The translations under genes were made by a program, and so were the position numbers. This document shows positions 1 through 12,371 of a DNA stretch of 64,000 bases, one piece after another. Position 1 is the first letter of the stretch. The number at the start of each line of letters is the position of its first letter. The notes under the pieces are model-generated. The model was not told the origin of the DNA. It worked only from the letters and a program-made list of their open reading frames with translations, and made no database searches. The stretch is from Colletes latitarsis. Lineage: Eukaryota; Arthropoda; Insecta; Hymenoptera; Colletidae. The stretch covers positions 7,192,001 through 7,256,000 of the forward strand of contig NW_027488370.1 in the NCBI RefSeq assembly GCF_051014445.1, in the 5' to 3' direction.

Positions 1-1331
1 CTCATACTTTCGCATACTTCTCATTCTCGTTGGCCAGATCCTTTTCTTCCACTGGTTTGGATCACGTAGTAATGTGATGCCACACTGAAACAGTCAATTA
101 ATCCTGGTCTTGATAAATATTTTAGAGGATAACGCAAGTTATATTTGGGTAAGTTCTGGGATTTGCCCTCATCAGGCTCAGACTTTCGCGTTTTTCACAC
201 ACTTGTTGAACAGATCCTGGGTTTTTTCTGGTTTGGATCACGTAGAAATGTGTTACCACACTGAAACTGTCGATTAAACCTGGTTTCGAACAATATTTTA
301 GAGAACAATTCATGTTAGGTCTAGGGTAGGACGGGGATTTGCTCTCATCAGGCTCATACTTTCGCATATTTCTCATACTTCATGGCTAGATCCTGGGCAA
401 TTTCTGGTTTGGATCACGTAGTAATGTGGTACCACACAGAAACAGTCAATTAAACCTGGTTTGGATCAATATTTTAGAGAATAACGCAAGTTAGGTCTGG
501 GTTAGGTCTAGGATTTGCCCTCATCAGGCTCATTCTTTCGCGTTTTTCACATACTTGTTGAACTGATCCTGGATTTTTTCTGGTTCGGATCACATAATAA
601 TGTGCTACCACACTGAAACAGTCGATTAAACCTGGTTTCGATCAATATTTTTGAGGATAACGCATGTTAGGTGTGGGTTAGGCCTGGGATTTTCACTCAC
701 CAGACTCATACTTTCGCATACTTCACATACTTGTTGAACGGATCCTGGGCTTTTTCTGGTTTGGATCAGGTAGTAACGTGGTACCACACTGAAACAGTCG
801 ATTAAACCAGGTTTCGATCAATATTTTTGAGGATAACGCATGTTAGGTCTCGGTTAGATCTGGGATTTGCTCTCGTCAGGCTCTTACTTTCGCATATTTC
901 TCATTCTTGATGGCTAGATCCTGGACTTTTTCTGGATTGGATCACGTAGTAATGTGGTACCACACTGAAACATTCAATTAGACCTGGTCTTGATAAATAT
1001 TTTAGAGGCTAACGTATGTTAGGTCTGGGTTAGGTCTAGGATTTGCCCTCATCAGGGTCATACTTTCGCATTCTTCACATACTTTTTGAACAGATCCTGG
1101 GTTTTTTCTGGTTTGGATAACGTAGTAAGGTGTACCACACTGAAAGAGTCGATTATGCCTGGTTTCGATCAATATTTACGAGGATAACGCATGTTAGGTC
1201 TAGGTTAGGTCTGGGATTTGCTCTCGCCAGGCTCATACTTACGCATTTTTCACATACTTGTTGAACAGATCGCTGGCTTTTTCTGGTATCGAACACGTTG
1301 CAAAGTGTTACCAGACTGAAACGGTCAATGA
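1..1331. repeat. Satellite monomers left of block A
   Basis: Only satellite monomers are present. Bases 1 to about 300 match 3,167-3,466 and 6,686-6,985, sharing the rare CTCGTTGGCCAGATCC and TTATATTTGGGTAAG variants. The window therefore opens inside a further copy of the segment that also lies in A1 and A2. The left edge of that copy is outside the window. Confidence 0.85.
748..1265. repeat. Three-monomer segment also at 10,072 and 13,591
   Basis: Shared rare variants mark this segment: GGATCAGGTAGTAACGTGG, TTAGGTCTCGGTTAGATC and the 2-bp-shorter GTAAGGTGTACCACAC. They recur 9,324 bp downstream (10,072-10,589) and again 3,519 bp after that (13,591 to about 14,023). A block of three monomers has thus been copied between the A region and the B blocks. 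Confidence 0.85.
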
Positions 1332-3703
1332 AACCTGGTTTTGATGAATATTTTAGGGGATAACGCAAGTTATGTCTGGGATAGGTCTGGGATTTGCCCT
1401 CATCAGGCTCATACTTTCGCGTTTTTCACATACTTGTTGAACTGATCCTCGGTTTTTTCTGGTTTGGATCACGTAGTAATGTGGTACCACACTGAAACAG
1501 TCCATTAAACCTGATTCGATCAATATTTTAGAGGATAACGCATGTTAGGTCTGGGTTAGGTCTAGGGTTTGCCATCATCAGGCTCATACTTTCGCATACT
1601 TCTCATTCTTGTTGGCTAGATCCTGGGCTTTCACTGGTTTGGATCACGTAGTAATGTGATGCCACACTGAAACAGTCAATTAATCCTGGTCTTGATAAAT
1701 ATTTTAGAGGGTAACGCAAGTTATGTCTGGGTTAGTTCTGGGATTTGACCTCATCAGGCTCAGACTTTCGCGTTTTTCACATACTAGTTGAACAGATCCT
1801 GGGATTTTCTGGTTCTGATCACGTAGTAATGTGGTACCACACTGAAACATTCAATTAATCCTGGTCTTGATAAATATTTTAGAGGATAATTCATGTTAGG
1901 TCTGGGTTAGGGCTGGGATTTGCTCTCATGAGGCTCGTACTTTAGCATATTTCTCATACTTGATGGCCAGTTTCTAGGCTTTTTCTGGTTTGGATCACGT
2001 AGTAACGTGGTACCACACTGAAACAGTCGATTAAACCTGGTTTCGGTCAATATTTTTGAGGATAACGCAAATTATGTCTGGGTTAGTTCTGGGATGTGCC
2101 ATCATCGGGCTCATACTTTCGCATACTTCTCCTTCTCGTTGGCCAGATCCTTTTCTTCCACTGGTTTGGATCACGTAGTAATGTGATCCCACACTGAAAC
2201 AGTCAATTAATCCTGGTCTTGATAAATATTTTAGAGGATAACGCAAGTTATGTCTGGGTAAGTTCTGGGATTTGCCCTCATCAGGCTCAGACTTTCGCGT
2301 TTTTCACACACTTGTTGAACAGATCCTGGGTTTTTTCTGGATCGGATCACGTAGTGATGTGGTACCACACTGAAACAGTCGATTAAACCTGGTTTCGGTC
2401 AATATTTTTTGAGGATAACGCAAGTTATGTCTGGGTTAGTTCTGGGATGTGCCATCATCGGGCTCATACTTTCGCATACTTCTCCTTCTCGTTGGCCAGA
2501 TCCTTTTCTTCCACTGGTTTGGATCACGTAGTAATGTGATCCCACACTGAAACAGTCAATTAATCCTGGTCTTGATAAATATTTTAGAGGATAACGCAAG
2601 TTATGTCTGGGTAAGTTCTGGGATTTGCCCTCATCAGGCTCAGACTTTCGCGTTTTTCACACACTTGTTGAACAGATCCTGGGTTTTTTCTGGTTCGGAT
2701 CACGTAGTGATGTGGTACCACACTGAAACAGTCGATTAAACCTGATTTCGATCAATATTTTAGAGAATAATTCATGTTAGGTCTGGGTTAGGTCTTGGAT
2801 TTGCTCTCATGAGGCTCGTACTTTCGCATATTTCTCATACTTGATGGCCAGATTCTAGGCTTTTTCTGGCTTGGATCACGTAGTAACGTGGTAGCACAGT
2901 GAAACAGTCGATTAAACCTGGTTTTGATGAATATTTTTGAGGATAACGCATGTTAGGTCTAGATTAGGTCTGGGATTTGCCCTCATCAGGCTCATACTTT
3001 CGCGTTTTTCACATACTTGTTGAACTGATCCTCGGTTGTTTCTGGTTTGGATCACGTAGTAATGTGGTACCACACTGAAACAGTCCATTAAACCTGGTTT
3101 CGATCAATATTTTAGAGGATAACGCATGTTAGGTCTGGGTTAGGTCTAGGATTTGCCATCATCAGGCTCATACTTTCGCATACTTCTCATTCTCGTTGGC
3201 CAGATCCTTTTCTTCCACTGGTTTGGATCACGTAGTAATGTGATGCCACACTGAAACAGTCAATTAATCCTGGTCTTGATAAATATTTTAGAGGATAACG
3301 CAAGTTATATTTGGGTAAGTTCTGGGATTTGCCCTCATCAGGCTCAGACTTTCGCGTTTTTCACACACTTGTTGAACAGATCCTGGGTTTTTTCTGGTTT
3401 GGATCACGTAGAAATGTGTTACCACACTGAAACTGTCGATTAAACCTGGTTTCGATCAATATTTTAGAGAATAATTCATGTTAGGTCTGGGTTAGGTCTG
3501 GGATTTGACCTCATCAGGCTCAGACTTTCGCGTTTTTCACATACTTGTTGAACAGATCCCTGGCTTTTTCTGGTTTCGATCACGTTGTAAAGTGTTGCCA
3601 CACTGAAACGGTCAATTATACCTGGTTTTGATAAGTATTTTTGAGGATAACGCATGTTAGGTCTGGGTTAGGTCTAGGATTTGCCATCATCAGGCTCATA
3701 CTT
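1332..3703. repeat. Block A1 (first copy, about 13.5 monomers)
   Basis: This stretch is repeated almost base for base at 4,675-7,222. Diagnostic shared variants include CCTGATTCGATC, the CATACTAGTTGAACAG segment, CTTTAGCATATTTC, GGATGTGCCATCATCGGG and TTGCCACACTGAAACGG. The offset is 3,343 bp up to about 1,889 and 3,519 bp afterwards because A2 has one more monomer. Identity ends where TACTTACGC (3,701) faces TACTTTCGC (7,220). Confidence 0.88.
2010..2714. repeat. Tandem two-monomer duplication inside A1
   Basis: Two adjacent 352/353-bp units (about 2,010-2,361 and 2,362-2,714) share GGTTTCGGTCAATATTTTT, GATGTGCCATCATCGGGC, CTCCTTCTCGTTGGCC and GTGATCCCACACTG. The second unit has one extra T in the run before GAGGATAACG, which accounts for the odd base. 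The same pair is present in A2 at about 5,529-6,233, so this dimer arose before the A duplication. Confidence 0.85.
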
Positions 3704-4674
3704 ACGCATTTTTCACATACTTGTTGAACAGATCCCTGGCTTCTTCTGGTTTCGATCACGTTGTAAAGTGTTACCACACTGAAACGGTCAATTAAACCTG
3801 GTTTTGATGAATATTTTACGGGATAACGCAAGTTATGTCTGGAATAGGTCTGGGATTTGCCCTCATCAGGCTCATACTTTCGCGTTTTTCTCATACTTGT
3901 CGAGCTGATCCTCGGTTTTTTCTGGTTTGGATAACGTAGTAATGTTGTACCACACTGAAAGAGTCGATTATGCCTGGTTTCGGTCAATATTTTAGAAGAT
4001 AACGCATGTTAGGTCTGGGTTAGGTCGGGGATTTGCCCTCGTCAGGCTCATATTTTCGCATATTTCTCATACTTCATGGCTAGATCCTGGGCTTTTTCTG
4101 GATTGGATCACGTAGTAATGTGGTACCACACTGAAGCTGTCAATTAAACCTGGTTTCGATCAATATTTTTGAGGATAACGCATGTTAGGTCTAGGTTAGG
4201 TCTGGGATTTGCTCTCGCCAGGCTCATACTTTCGCATTCTTCACATACTTGTTGAACAGATCCCGGGTTTTTTCTGGTTCGGATCACGTAGTAATGTGGT
4301 ACGACACTGAAACATTCAATTAAACCTGGTCTTGATAAATATTTTAGAGGATAACGTATGTTAGGTCTGGGTTAGGTCTAGGATTTGCCCTCATCAGGGT
4401 CATACTTTCGCATTCTTCACATACTTGTTGAACAGATCCTGGGTTTTTTCTAGTTTGGATAACGTAGTAATGTGGTACCACACTGAAAGAGTCGATTATG
4501 CCTGGTTTCGATCAATATTTTTGAGGATAACGCATGTTAGGTCTAGGTTAGGTCTGGGATTTGCTCTCGCCAGGCTCATACTTACGCATTTTTCACATAC
4601 TTGTTGAACTGATCCTCGGTTTTTTCTGGTTTGGATCACGTAGTAATGTGGTACCACACTGAAACAGTCCATTG
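3704..4674. repeat. Monomers between A1 and A2
   Basis: Satellite only. The first part (3,701 to about 3,880) matches 8,627 to about 8,805, sharing CCTGGCTTCTTCTGG, GTTGTAAAGTGTTACC and ATTTTACGGGATAACGC. The last part (about 4,400-4,687) matches about 8,798-9,083, sharing TTTTTTCTAGTTTGGATAACG and CTGAAAGAGTCGATTATGCC. Confidence 0.8.
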
Positions 4675-7222
4675 AACCTGGTTTTGATGAATATTTTAGG
4701 GGATAACGCAAGTTATGTCTGGGATAGGTCTGGGATTTGCCCTCATCAGGCTCATACTTTCGCGTTTTTCACATACTTGTTGAACTGATCCTCGGTTTTT
4801 TCTGGTTTGGATCACGTAGTAATGTGGTACCACACTGAAACAGTCCATTAAACCTGATTCGATCAATATTTTAGAGGATAACGCATGTTAGGTCTGGGTT
4901 AGGTCTAGGGTTTGCCATCATCAGGCTCATACTTTCGCATACTTCTCATTCTTGTTGGCTAGATCCTGGGCTTTCACTGGTTTGGATCACGTAGTAATGT
5001 GATGCCACACTGAAACAGTCAATTAATCCTGGTCTTGATAAATATTTTAGAGGGTAACGCAAGTTATGTCTGGGTTAGTTCTGGGATTTGACCTCATCAG
5101 GCTCAGACTTTCGCGTTTTTCACATACTAGTTGAACAGATCCTGGGATTTTCTGGTTCTGATCACGTAGCAATGTGGTACCACACTGAAACATTCAATTA
5201 ATCCTGGTCTTGATAAATATTTTAGAGGATAACGCAAGTTATGTCTGGGTTAGGTCTAGGATTTGACCCCATCTGGCTCAGACTTTCGCGTTTTTCACAT
5301 ACTCGTTGAACAGTTCCTGGGTTTTTTCTGATTCGGATCACGTAGTAATGTGGTACCACACTGAAACAATCGATTAAACCTGGTTTCGATCAATATTTTA
5401 GAGAATAATTCATGTTAGGTCTGGGTTAGGGCTGGGATTTGCTCTCATGAGGCTCGTACTTTAGCATATTTCTCATACTTGATGGCCAGTTTCTAGGCTT
5501 TTTCTGGTTTGGATCACGTAGTAACGTGGTACCACACTGAAACAGTCGATTAAACCTGGTTTCGGTCAATATTTTTGAGGATAACGCAAGTTATGTCTGG
5601 GTTAGTTCTGGGATGTGCCATCATCGGGCTCATACTTTCGCATACTTCTCCTTCTCGTTGGCCAGATCCTTTTCTTCCACTGGTTTGGATCACGTAGTAA
5701 TGTGATCCCACACTGAAACAGTCAATTAATCCTGGTCTTGATAAATATTTTAGAGGATAACGCAAGTTATGTCTGGGTAAGTTCTGGGATTTGCCCTCAT
5801 CAGGCTCAGACTTTCGCGTTTTTCACACACTTGTTGAACAGATCCTGGGTTTTTTCTGGATCGGATCACGTAGTGATGTGGTACCACACTGAAACAGTCG
5901 ATTAAACCTGGTTTCGGTCAATATTTTTTGAGGATAACGCAAGTTATGTCTGGGTTAGTTCTGGGATGTGCCATCATCGGGCTCATACTTTCGCATACTT
6001 CTCCTTCTCGTTGGCCAGATCCTTTTCTTCCACTGGTTTGGATCACGTAGTAATGTGATCCCACACTGAAACAGTCAATTAATCCTGGTCTTGATAAATA
6101 TTTTAGAGGATAACGCAAGTTATGTCTGGGTAAGTTCTGGGATTTGCCCTCATCAGGCTCAGACTTTCGCGTTTTTCACACACTTGTTGAACAGATCCTG
6201 GGTTTTTTCTGGTTCGGATCACGTAGTGATGTGGTACCACACTGAAACAGTCGATTAAACCTGATTTCGATCAATATTTTAGAGAATAATTCATGTTAGG
6301 TCTGGGTTAGGTCTTGGATTTGCTCTCATGAGGCTCGTACTTTCGCATATTTCTCATACTTGATGGCCAGATTCTAGGCTTTTTCTGGCTTGGATCACGT
6401 AGTAACGTGGTAGCACAGTGAAACAGTCGATTAAACCTGGTTTTGATGAATATTTTTGAGGATAACGCATGTTAGGTCTAGATTAGGTCTGGGATTTGCC
6501 CTCATCAGGCTCATACTTTCGCGTTTTTCACATACTTGTTGAACTGATCCTCGGTTGTTTCTGGTTTGGATCACGTAGTAATGTGGTACCACACTGAAAC
6601 AGTCCATTAAACCTGGTTTCGATCAATATTTTAGAGGATAACGCATGTTAGGTCTGGGTTAGGTCTAGGATTTGCCATCATCAGGCTCATACTTTCGCAT
6701 ACTTCTCATTCTCGTTGGCCAGATCCTTTTCTTCCACTGGTTTGGATCACGTAGTAATGTGATGCCACACTGAAACAGTCAATTAATCCTGGTCTTGATA
6801 AATATTTTAGAGGATAACGCAAGTTATATTTGGGTAAGTTCTGGGATTTGCCCTCATCAGGCTCAGACTTTCGCGTTTTTCACACACTTGTTGAACAGAT
6901 CCTGGGTTTTTTCTGGTTTGGATCACGTAGAAATGTGTTACCACACTGAAACTGTCGATTAAACCTGGTTTCGATCAATATTTTAGAGAATAATTCATGT
7001 TAGGTCTGGGTTAGGTCTGGGATTTGACCTCATCAGGCTCAGACTTTCGCGTTTTTCACATACTTGTTGAACAGATCCCTGGCTTTTTCTGGTTTCGATC
7101 ACGTTGTAAAGTGTTGCCACACTGAAACGGTCAATTATACCTGGTTTTGATAAGTATTTTTGAGGATAACGCATGTTAGGTCTGGGTTAGGTCTAGGATT
7201 TGCCATCATCAGGCTCATACTT
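4675..7222. repeat. Block A2 (second copy, one monomer longer)
   Basis: Second copy of block A. It follows A1 closely but contains one additional monomer near 5,233-5,408. Its flanks on both sides belong to other variants, so the copy is bounded rather than part of a long regular array. With the extra monomer the A1-A2 spacing is 3,519 bp, about 20 monomers. Confidence 0.88.
5233..5408. repeat. Extra monomer of A2 absent from A1
   Basis: A1 goes from AGAGGATAA directly to TTCATGTTAGG at about 1,889. A2 inserts 176 bp here, including GACCCCATCTGGCTC and ACATACTCGTTGAACAGTTCC, before returning to GAATAATTCATGTTAGG. The length is exactly one monomer, as expected for out-of-register exchange. 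Whether A2 gained it or A1 lost it cannot be told. Confidence 0.85.
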
Positions 7223-8851
7223 TCGCATACTTCTCATTCTTGTTGGCCAGATCCTGGGCTTCCACTGGTTTGGATCACGTAGTAATGTGATGCCACACTG
7301 AAACAGTCAATTAATCCTGGTCTTGATAAATATTTTAGAGGATAACGCAAGTTATGTCTGGGTTAGTTCTGGGATTTGCCCTCATCAGGCTCAGACTTTC
7401 GCGTTTTTCACACACTTGTTCAACAGATCCTGGGTGTTTCTGGTTTGGATCACGTAGTAATGTGGTACCACACAGAAGCAGTCGATTAAACCTGGTTTCG
7501 ATCAATATTTTAGAGAATAATTCATGTTAGGTCTGGGTTAGGTCTGGGATTTGCTCTCATGAGGCTCGTACTTTCGCATATTTCTCATACTTGATGGCCA
7601 GATTCTGGGCTTTTTCTGGTTTGGACCACGTAGCAACGTGGTACCACAATGAAACAGTCGATTAAACCTGGTTTCGATCAACATTTTTGAGGATAACGCA
7701 AGTCATGTCTGTGTTAGTTCTGGGATGTGCCATCATCAGGCTCATACTTTCGTATACTTCTCATTCTCGTTGGCCAGATCCTTTTCTTCCACTGGTTTGG
7801 ATCACGTAGTAATGTGATGCCACACTGAAACAGTCAATTAATCCTGGTCTTGATAAATATTTTAGAGGATAACGCAAGTTATGTTTGGGTAAGTTCTGGG
7901 ATTTGCCCTCATCAGGCTCAGACTTTCGCGTTTTTCACACACTTGTTGAACAGATCCTGGGTCTTTTCTGGTTCGGATCACGTAGTAATATGGTACCACA
8001 CTGAAACAGTCGATTAAACCTGGTTTCGATCAGTATTTTAGAGAATAATTCATGTTAGGTCTGGGTTAGATCTGGGATTTGCTCTCATGAGGCTCGTACT
8101 TTCGCATATTTCTCATTCTTGTTGGCCAGATCCTGGGCTTCCACTGGTTTGGATCACGTAGTAATGTGATGCCACACTGAAACAGTGAATTAATCCTGGT
8201 CTTGATAAATATTCTAGAGGACACCACATGTTAGGTCTGGGTTAGGTCTAGGATTTGCCCTCATCAGGCTCATTCTTTCGCGTTTTTCACATACTTGTTG
8301 AACAGATCCTGGATTTTTTCTGGTTCGGATCACGTAATAATGTGCTACCACACTGAAACAGTCGATTAAACCTGGTTTCGATCAATATTTTTGAGGATAA
8401 CGCATGTTAGGTCTGGGTTAGGTCTAGGATTTGCCATCATCAGGCTCATACTTTCGCATACTTCTCATTCTTGTTGGCCAGATCCTGGGCTTCCACTGGT
8501 TTGGATCACGTAGTAAAGTGGTACCACACTGAAACAGACGATTAAACCTGGTTTCGGTCTATACTTTTGAGGATAACGCATGTTAGGTCTAGGTTAGGTC
8601 TGGGAGTTGCTCTCGTCAGGCTCATACTTACGCATTTTTCACATACTTGTTGAACAGATCCCTGGCTTCTTCTGGTTTCGATCACGTTGTAAAGTGTTAC
8701 CACACTGAAACGGTTAATTAAACCTGGTTTTGATGAATATTTTACGGGATAACGCAAGTTATGTCTGGAATAGGTCTGGGATTTGCCCTCATCAGGCTCA
8801 TACTTTCGCATTCTTCACATACTTGTTGAACAGATCCTGGGTTTTTTCTAG
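7223..8851. repeat. Monomers between A2 and B1
   Basis: Satellite only. This stretch reuses the CTTCTCATTCTTGTTGGCCAG segment and the TGTGATGCCACA dyad. Around 7,738-8,000 it contains another relative of the CTCGTTGGCCAG segment found at 1, 3,167 and 6,686, here with CGTATACTTC. A unit with CTCTAGAGGACACCACATG near 8,214 looks more diverged than its neighbours. Confidence 0.8.
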
Positions 8852-11800
8852 TTTGGATAACGTAGTAATGTGGTACCACACTGAAAGAGTCGATTATGCC
8901 TGGTTTCGATCAATATTTTTGAGGATAACGCATGTTAGGTCTAGGTTAGGTCTGGGATTTGCTCTCGCCAGGCTCATACTTACGCATTTTTCACATGCTT
9001 GTTGAACTGATCCTCGGTTTTTTCTGGTTTGGATCACGTAGTAATGTGGTACCACACTGAAACAGTCCATTGAACCTGGTTTCGATCAATATTTTAGACG
9101 ATAACACATGTTAGGTCCAGGTTAGGCCTGGGATTTGCCCTTATCAGGCTCAGACTTTCGCGTTTTTCACATACTTGTTGAACAGATCCTGGGTTTTTTC
9201 TGGTTCGGATCACGTAGTAATGTGGTACCACTCTGAAACATTCAATTAAAACTGGTCTTGATAAATATTTTAGAGGATAACGCATGTTAGGTCTGGGTTA
9301 GGTCTAGGATTTGCCATCATCAGGCTCATACTTTCGCATACTTCTCATTCTTGTTGGCCAGATCCTGGGCTTCCACTGGTTTGGATCACGTAGTAATGTG
9401 ATGCCACACTGAAACGGTCAATTAAACCTGGTTTTGATGAATATTTTAGGGGATAACTCAAGTTATGATTGGGATAGGTCTGGGATTTGCCCTCATCAGG
9501 CTCATACTTTCGCGTTTTTCACATACTTGTTGAACTGATCCTCGGTTTTTTCTGGTTTGGATCACGTAGTAATGTGGTACCACACTGAAACATTCAATTA
9601 AACCCGGTCTTGATAAATATTTTAGAGGATAACGCATGTTAGGTCTAGGTTAGGTCTAGGATTTGCCATCATCAGGCTCATACTTTCGCATACTTCTCAT
9701 TCTTGTTGGCCAGATCCTGGGCTTCCACTGGTTTGGATCACGTAGTGTTGTGATGCCACACTGAAACAGTCAATTAATCCTTGTCTTGATAAATATTTTA
9801 GAGGATAACGCAAGTTATGTCTGGGTAAGTTCTCGGATTTGACCTCATCAGGCTCAGACTTTCGCGTTTTTCACATACTTGTTGAACAGACCCTGGGTTT
9901 TTTCTGCTTCGGATCACGTAGTAATGTGGTACCACACTGAAGCAGTCGATTAAACCTGGTTTCGATCAATATTTTAGAGAATAATTCATGTTAGGTCTGG
10001 GTTAGGTCTGGGATTTGCTCTCATGAGGCTCGTACTTTCGCATATTTCTCATACTTGATGGCCAGATTCTGGGCTTTTTCTGGTTTGGATCAGGTAGTAA
10101 CGTGGTACCACACTGAAACAGTCGATTAAACCAGGTTTCGATCAATATTTTTGAGGATAACGCATGTTAGGTCTCGGTTAGATCTGGGATTTGCTCTCGT
10201 CAGGCTCTTACTTTCGCATATTTCTCATTCTTGATGGCTAGATCCTGGACTTTTTCTGGATTGGATCACGTAGTAATGTGGTACCACACTGAAACATTCA
10301 ATTAGACCTGGTCTTGATAAATATTTTAGAGGCTAACGTATGTTAGGTCTGGGTTAGGTCTAGGATTTGCCCTCATCAGGGTCATACTTTCGCATTCTTC
10401 ACATACTTTTTGAACAGATCCTGGGTTTTTTCTGGTTTGGATAACGTAGTAAGGTGTACCACACGGAAAGAGTCGATTATGCCTGGTTTCGATCAATATT
10501 TTTGAGGATAACGCATGTTAGGTCTAGGTTAGGTCTGGGATTTGCTCTCGCCAGGCTCATACTTACGCATTTTTCACATACTTGTTGAACTGATCCTCGG
10601 TTTTTTCTGGTTTGGATCACGTAGTATTGTGGTATCACACTGAAACAGTCCATTAAACCTGGTTTCGAACAATATTTTAGAGGATAACACATGTTAGGTC
10701 CAGGTTAGGCCTGGGATTTGCCCTTATCATGCTCAGACTTTCGCGTTTTTCACATACTTGTTGAACAGATCCTGGGTTTTTTCTGGTTCAGATCACGTAG
10801 TAACGTGATGCCACACTGAAACAGTTAATTAATCCTGGTCTTGATAAATATTTTAGTGGACAACGCAAGTTAGTTCTGGGATAAGTCTGGGATTTGCTCT
10901 GATCAGGCTCGTACTTTCGCATATTTCTCATACTTGGTGGCCGGATTCTGGGCTTTTTTCTGATTTGGATCATGTAGTAATGTGCTACCACACTGAAATA
11001 GTCGATTAAACCTGGGTTCGATCAATATTTTTGAGGATAACGCATGTTAGGTCTAGGTTAGGCCTGGGATTTTCACTCACCAGACTCATACTTTCGCATT
11101 CTTCACAGATTTGTTGAACGGATCCTGGGTTTCTTCTGGTTTGGATCACGTAGTAATGTGGTACCACACTGAAACATTCAATTAAACCTGGTCTTGACAA
11201 ATATTTTGGAGGATAACGCATGTTAGGTCTGGGTTTGGTCTAGGATTTGCCCTCATCAGGCGCATACTTTCGCATTTTTCACATACTTGTTGAACAGATC
11301 CTGGGTTTTTTCTGGTTTGGATCACGTAGTAATGTGGTACCACACTGAAACAGTCGAATACACCTGGTTTCGATCAATATTTTTGAGGATAACGCATGTT
11401 ATGTCTAGGTTAGGTCTAGGATTTGCCCCCATCAGACTCTTACTTTCGCATTCTCCACATACTTCTTGAACAGATCCTGGGTTTTTTCTGGTTTCGATCA
11501 CGTAGTAATGTGGTACCACACTGAAGCAGACCATTAAACCTGGTTTCGATTATTATTTTAGAGGATCACACATGTTAGGTCTAGGTTATGTCTGGGATTT
11601 GCCCATCATCAGGGTCATACTTTCGCAGTTTTAACATACATGTTGACCTGATCGATGGTTTTTTCTGCTTTGGATCACGTAGCAAAGTGGTACCACACTG
11701 AAACAGTAAATTAAACCTGGTTTCGATCAGTATCTTAGAGGACAAGGCAAGTTAGGTCTGGTATAGGTCTGGGATTTGCCCCCATCAGGGTCATACTTTC

Positions 11801-12371
11801 ACGTTTTTCATATACTTGATGAACAGATCCTGGACTTCCAATGGTTTGGATCACGTAGTAATGTGATGCCACACTGAAACAGTCAATTAATCCTGGTCTT
11901 GATAAATATTTTAGAGGACAGCGCAAGTTAGGTCTGGGATAGGTCTGGGATTTGCGCTCATCAGGCTCGTACTTTCGCATATTTCTCATACTTGATGGCC
12001 AGATTCTGGGCTTTTTCTGGTTTGGATAACGCAGTAATGTGGTACCACACTGAAACAGTCGAATAAGCCTGGTTTCGATCAATATTTTTTAGGATAACGC
12101 ATGTTAGGTCTAGGTTAGGTCTGGGATTTACTCTCGTCAGGCTCATACTTTCGCATATTTCCCATTCTTGTTGGCCAGATCCTGGGCTTCCACTGGTTTG
12201 GATCACGTAGCAATGTGATGCCACACTGAAACAGTCAATTAATCCTGGTCTTGATAAATATTTTAGAGGACAGCGCAAGTTAGGCCTGGGATAGCTCTGG
12301 GATTTGCGCTCATCAGGTTCGTACTTTCGCATATTTCTCATACTTGATGGCCAGATTCTGGGCTTTTTCTG
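8852..12371. repeat. Block B1 (20 monomers)
   Basis: B1 is repeated directly after itself as B2. Shared markers include GATAACACATGTTAGGTCC, GATAACTCAAGTTATGATTG, GTAGTGTTGTGATGCC, the short GTAAGGTGTACC monomer, ACAGATTTGTTGAACGG, GATCACACATGTTAGG with TTGCCCATCATCAGGG, and GAGGACAGCGCAAG. The offset starts at 3,521, becomes 3,519 after a 2-bp deletion in B2 (CTGAAAGTCC for CTGAAACAGTCC), then steps through 3,343, 3,696 and 3,871 as whole monomers are lost or gained. Confidence 0.85.
10513..10690. repeat. Monomer present in B1, missing in B2
   Basis: After the short GTAAGGTGTACC monomer, B1 has one further monomer with GTAGTATTGTGGTATCACAC and GAACAATATTTTAGAGG before GATAACACATG. At the matching place in B2 (about 14,005-14,030) the sequence passes straight to GAGGATAACACATGTTAGG. 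The B1-B2 offset drops from 3,519 to 3,343 here, a difference of exactly 176 bp. Boundaries are approximate. Confidence 0.75.
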
